DNA of 64,000 nucleotides from Shewanella denitrificans OS217 (GTDB lineage: Bacteria; Pseudomonadota; Gammaproteobacteria; Enterobacterales; Shewanellaceae), in assembly GCF_000013765.1 (NCBI RefSeq), contig NC_007954.1, positions 868,001 to 932,000 on the forward strand, written 5' to 3'. Under the pieces are notes generated by a model. It had not been told where the DNA came from. It searched no databases and was given only the letters and a program-made list of their open reading frames with translations. Each line of letters begins with the position of its first letter. The first letter of the stretch is position 1. Shown piece after piece: positions 61,675 to 64,000 of the stretch. The position numbers and the translations under genes are program-made.

Positions 61675-63300
61675 TCACCTTCCTTGGCGTCTGATAATAG
61701 CGGCCCCTAGGGCTATCAATGCTGATAGCCATAGCAATGGGGCTTGGCCAATGCGATGGAACCAAGTTTGCCCTGTGACCAAGACGACCTCGGCCCGTAA
61801 TACCCCAGTTTCAAATTGTGGCAGTTTGGCTTGAATAACCCCAAGGTGATCGACCACGGCGGTAACGCCATTGTTGGTGCCGCGAAGCAGCGGTCTGCCC
61901 ATTTCTATGGCGCGCATCTGGGCAATTTCCATGTGTTGCAATGGCCCATTGGAACTGCCAAACCAGGCATCGTTGGAAACCGTTAACAGCATGTCAGTAT
62001 CATCATTGACGTTGGCGCGTACCTGTTCAGGGAAGACAATTTCATAGCAAATCGCTGGGCTAATTTGATAACCCACAGCATTTAAGTTGGGCTGTAAATA
62101 GTCACCGCGGGTAAAAGATGACATGGGTAAATTGAACAGCGGCGCGATGGGGCGCAATAAATCGCCGAAGGGCACAAATTCGCCTATGGGCAGCAAGTGA
62201 TGCTTTTTAAATTCATTTCGGCCCTTGTTTGCCTCAGGTTCAACACCAACACCAACACCAACACCAACATCAGCTTGGATATTGGCAGAGATATAATCAC
62301 CGCTTTCTTGCACGGCTTCATTATGATTACCTAATACTATCAATGAATTATAGAAGTCTTTGTTTCTATGACTGATAATGCCGGTAATGATGGCGCTGTC
62401 ATGCATGTTGGCCACTTGATTGGCATTGGCAAGAAAGTCACCCACTAGAGATTCTGGGGCAGGAATGGCCGCTTCGGGCCAAATAATAATCTCGGCGTCG
62501 AAGTTTGTGCGGGTCAAATCCATGTATTTAAGCATGGTGGGCCACAGCGCATCGGGCTGCCATTTCATGCTCTGGGCAATATTGCCTTGCACTAGGGCAA
62601 CCTTGACGGTTTCACCACTGGGGCTTGTTTGCTCAAGCTTTGGGGTAAGCCAAGTACAAAGGGCTAACACTGCAAGAATAACCATACAGGGTAATAGCTG
62701 GCTGAGGGATTTTGGCCGGGCGCAGGCATAAGCAAGGCTTGCGGCAACCAGCGCAATCACAAAACTTAAGCCTAAGGCGCCTATGACACTGGCAAGGGCA
62801 CTCAAGGGCCCTTGGGTCTGGCTGTAACCTGCCCACAGCCAAGGAAACCCTGTCATCACCCAGCCACGCAGCCACTCAGTGAGTACCCATAGGGCGGGAA
62901 ATAAGGCTAAATTACTAAGTTTGCCAATGCTGGTGTTTTTGTGACTCTCAAGCCTTGCCATTAAGTAACCGGCAAGGGCGGGATAGAGCGCCAAATACAA
63001 GGCCAGCAATGCCATTAAACTCATGGAGACGATAAGTGGCATGCCGCCGAAGGTATCTATGCTGACATGCACCCAGCTAATGCCAAATACAAAACTGCCA
63101 AAACCGAAACAGAGCCAGTGGTTAAAGGCTTGCTTGGGGCTTAAGTTTTTCCCTAAAAATAGGCTGAGCCCAAGGGCGATAGGGTAGATTATCCAAAAGC
63201 CGTAAGGGGCGAAGGCTAAGGCAGTGCTGGCACCGGCTGCAAAAGCCGATACCAGTCTTATAAGGCCCTGTTTAGGGCCTAACGTGGGGAGTGTTTGCAC
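61675..63300 (-). CDS. lnt: Apolipoprotein N-acyltransferase Lnt
   Basis: Lnt adds the third acyl chain to lipoproteins in the inner membrane. The GTG start (63300) gives 541 residues, longer than E. coli's 512. N-terminal helices to about 220, then a nitrilase domain. The catalytic triad is E276 (WPEAAIP), K366 (KKHHLLPIGE) and C418 (CYEIVFP). Between the E and K regions lies an insertion with a (Gly-Val) repeat, about 344-353 (VGVGVGVGV), encoded by a CAACAC hexanucleotide repeat at 62241-62270 (plus-strand sense). It follows corC by three bases. Confidence 0.94.
   Translation of the reverse strand: MQTLPTLGPKQGLIRLVSAFAAGASTALAFAPYGFWIIYPIALGLSLFLGKNLSPKQAFNHWLCFGFGSFVFGISWVHVSIDTFGGMPLIVSMSLMALLALYLALYPALAGYLMARLESHKNTSIGKLSNLALFPALWVLTEWLRGWVMTGFPWLWAGYSQTQGPLSALASVIGALGLSFVIALVAASLAYACARPKSLSQLLPCMVILAVLALCTWLTPKLEQTSPSGETVKVALVQGNIAQSMKWQPDALWPTMLKYMDLTRTNFDAEIIIWPEAAIPAPESLVGDFLANANQVANMHDSAIITGIISHRNKDFYNSLIVLGNHNEAVQESGDYISANIQADVGVGVGVGVEPEANKGRNEFKKHHLLPIGEFVPFGDLLRPIAPLFNLPMSSFTRGDYLQPNLNAVGYQISPAICYEIVFPEQVRANVNDDTDMLLTVSNDAWFGSSNGPLQHMEIAQMRAIEMGRPLLRGTNNGVTAVVDHLGVIQAKLPQFETGVLRAEVVLVTGQTWFHRIGQAPLLWLSALIALGAAIIRRQGR
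62241..62270. repeat. Hexanucleotide repeat inside lnt
   Basis: CAACAC four times plus CAACAT, giving alternating Gly-Val in Lnt. Gain or loss of units keeps the frame. Confidence 0.92.
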
Positions 63301-63303
63301 AGA

Positions 63304-64000
63304 TTAAATGCCGAGTTCTTCAGTATTATTGGGATCGGGCAGTTTGACCCTAAGCTGGATCAAACGGCGATTGTCAGCGTTGGTGATTTTAAATTCAATA
63401 TTGTCTATGACTATGATTTCATTACGCTCTGGCAAATGGCCAAAGGCATGAGAAATTAATCCACCGACGGTATCGAATTCTTCATCGCTAAATTGAGTGC
63501 CGCAGGCATCATTGAAATCATCGATGGGGGTCAAGGCTTTGACCATAAAGACAGTATTGCTTATCCGCTTGATTTCAGTGTCTTCGGCCGAGCTGTGATC
63601 GAATTCATCTTCGATCTCACCGACGATTTCTTCAAGAATATCTTCGATGGTCACAAGACCCGACACGCCGCCGTATTCATCGACAACGATGGCCATGTGG
63701 TAACGCTGAGAGCGGAATTCTTTTAGCAGTACATCAACACGCTTGCTTTCGGGGACAACCACGGCGGGGCGGATCACTTTCTCGATGGAGAAATCTTCGC
63801 CGGCATGGTTAAAGCCGTATTTAATCAAATCTTTAGCAAGTAGTATGCCTTCGATATGATCTTTGTCTTCATTGACAACGGGAAAGCGGGAATGGGCAGA
63901 GTTGATGACAGTGTCGAGTAATTCTTCGACGCTGCTGTTAATTTGTATAGTCACAATTTGTGAGCGGGGGATCATGATATCCCGAACCCTAAGATCTGAT
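63304..64000 (-). CDS. corC: CorC/YbeX CBS-domain protein, 5' end outside the window
   Basis: The frame stays open to the right edge (QDLRVRDIMIPRSQ), so the start is missing; at least 231 residues are present of a normal near-290. Two CBS domains cover about residues 10-130 of the visible part (VTIQINSSVEELLDTV; HMAIVVDEYGGVSGLVTIEDILEEIVGEI) and a CorC_HlyC domain ends it (FDTVGGLISHAFGHLP). The family is linked to magnesium/cobalt efflux. It is cotranscribed with lnt, three bases downstream. Confidence 0.93.
   Translation of the reverse strand, partial: SDLRVRDIMIPRSQIVTIQINSSVEELLDTVINSAHSRFPVVNEDKDHIEGILLAKDLIKYGFNHAGEDFSIEKVIRPAVVVPESKRVDVLLKEFRSQRYHMAIVVDEYGGVSGLVTIEDILEEIVGEIEDEFDHSSAEDTEIKRISNTVFMVKALTPIDDFNDACGTQFSDEEFDTVGGLISHAFGHLPERNEIIVIDNIEFKITNADNRRLIQLRVKLPDPNNTEELGI

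Overview
The window looks like a chromosomal segment of a Shewanella-type gammaproteobacterium. The evidence is a hug/hmu heme-uptake locus (hugA-hugX-hugZ diverging from tonB-exbB-exbD-hmuTUV), a gammaproteobacterial leuS-lptE-holA-nadD cluster with corC-lnt further along, a two-lobed bacterial pepsin of the shewasin kind, and a split-borosin methyltransferase/precursor locus of the type described in Shewanella. Nearly everything is protein coding. I see no rRNA, tRNA, CRISPR array, insertion sequence or prophage. Both ends cut genes (brnQ at the left, corC at the right). || Layout. 0-4.4 kb: brnQ end, xerD, dsbC, recJ. 4.4-11 kb (minus strand): FliB-like lysine methylase, a Tat-exported M19 dipeptidase homologue with an altered metal site, the csdE/csdA sulfur-transfer pair, tas, a GNAT and yjjX. 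11.4-15.2 kb: an exported protein with a DGSGSI repeat, a two-domain RNase H, a HAD phosphatase and an EEP-family nuclease/phosphatase. 15.3-18.3 kb: a LysR regulator facing a GST/NTF2-like/tautomerase/YdcZ gene set, with a candidate operator between them. 18.3-26.6 kb: an Amt-GGDEF fusion, an ACT protein, a panE-like gene, vanZ-like, yajQ, ampG, a small unknown, a periplasmic cyclophilin and a yajG-like lipoprotein. 26.9-34.6 kb: miscellaneous accessory genes, including an exported alpha/beta hydrolase whose only well-placed start codon is ATC, and a second LysR facing doxX and a DODA-type dioxygenase. 34.6-42.9 kb: the heme import and breakdown locus around a Fur box. 43.1-48.9 kb: rsuA, then nadD, holA, lptE, leuS. 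49-61.5 kb: an accessory block lying between ybeL/leuS and lnt/corC. || The accessory block is the most interesting part. It holds an eptA-dgkA-response regulator-histidine kinase run, which couples lipid A phosphoethanolamine addition to recycling of the diacylglycerol by-product. Next comes an exported alpha/beta hydrolase, then a same-strand series: shewasin-like aspartic protease, RimJ/RimL-type acetyltransferase (start/stop overlap), split-borosin alpha-N-methyltransferase, three tandem precursor peptides (first one ATGA-coupled to the methyltransferase, terminator-like hairpins between copies) and a TPR-GGDEF protein overlapping the third precursor. The methyltransferase and peptides match the known split-borosin family. 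The linked protease and acetyltransferase as possible tailoring enzymes, and the cyclase as a signalling partner, are inferences. || A genome habit also shows: short tandem repeats (7, 8, 13, 15 and 20 bp units) sit in several intergenic gaps, mostly at the 3' ends of genes, and one hexanucleotide repeat lies inside lnt.
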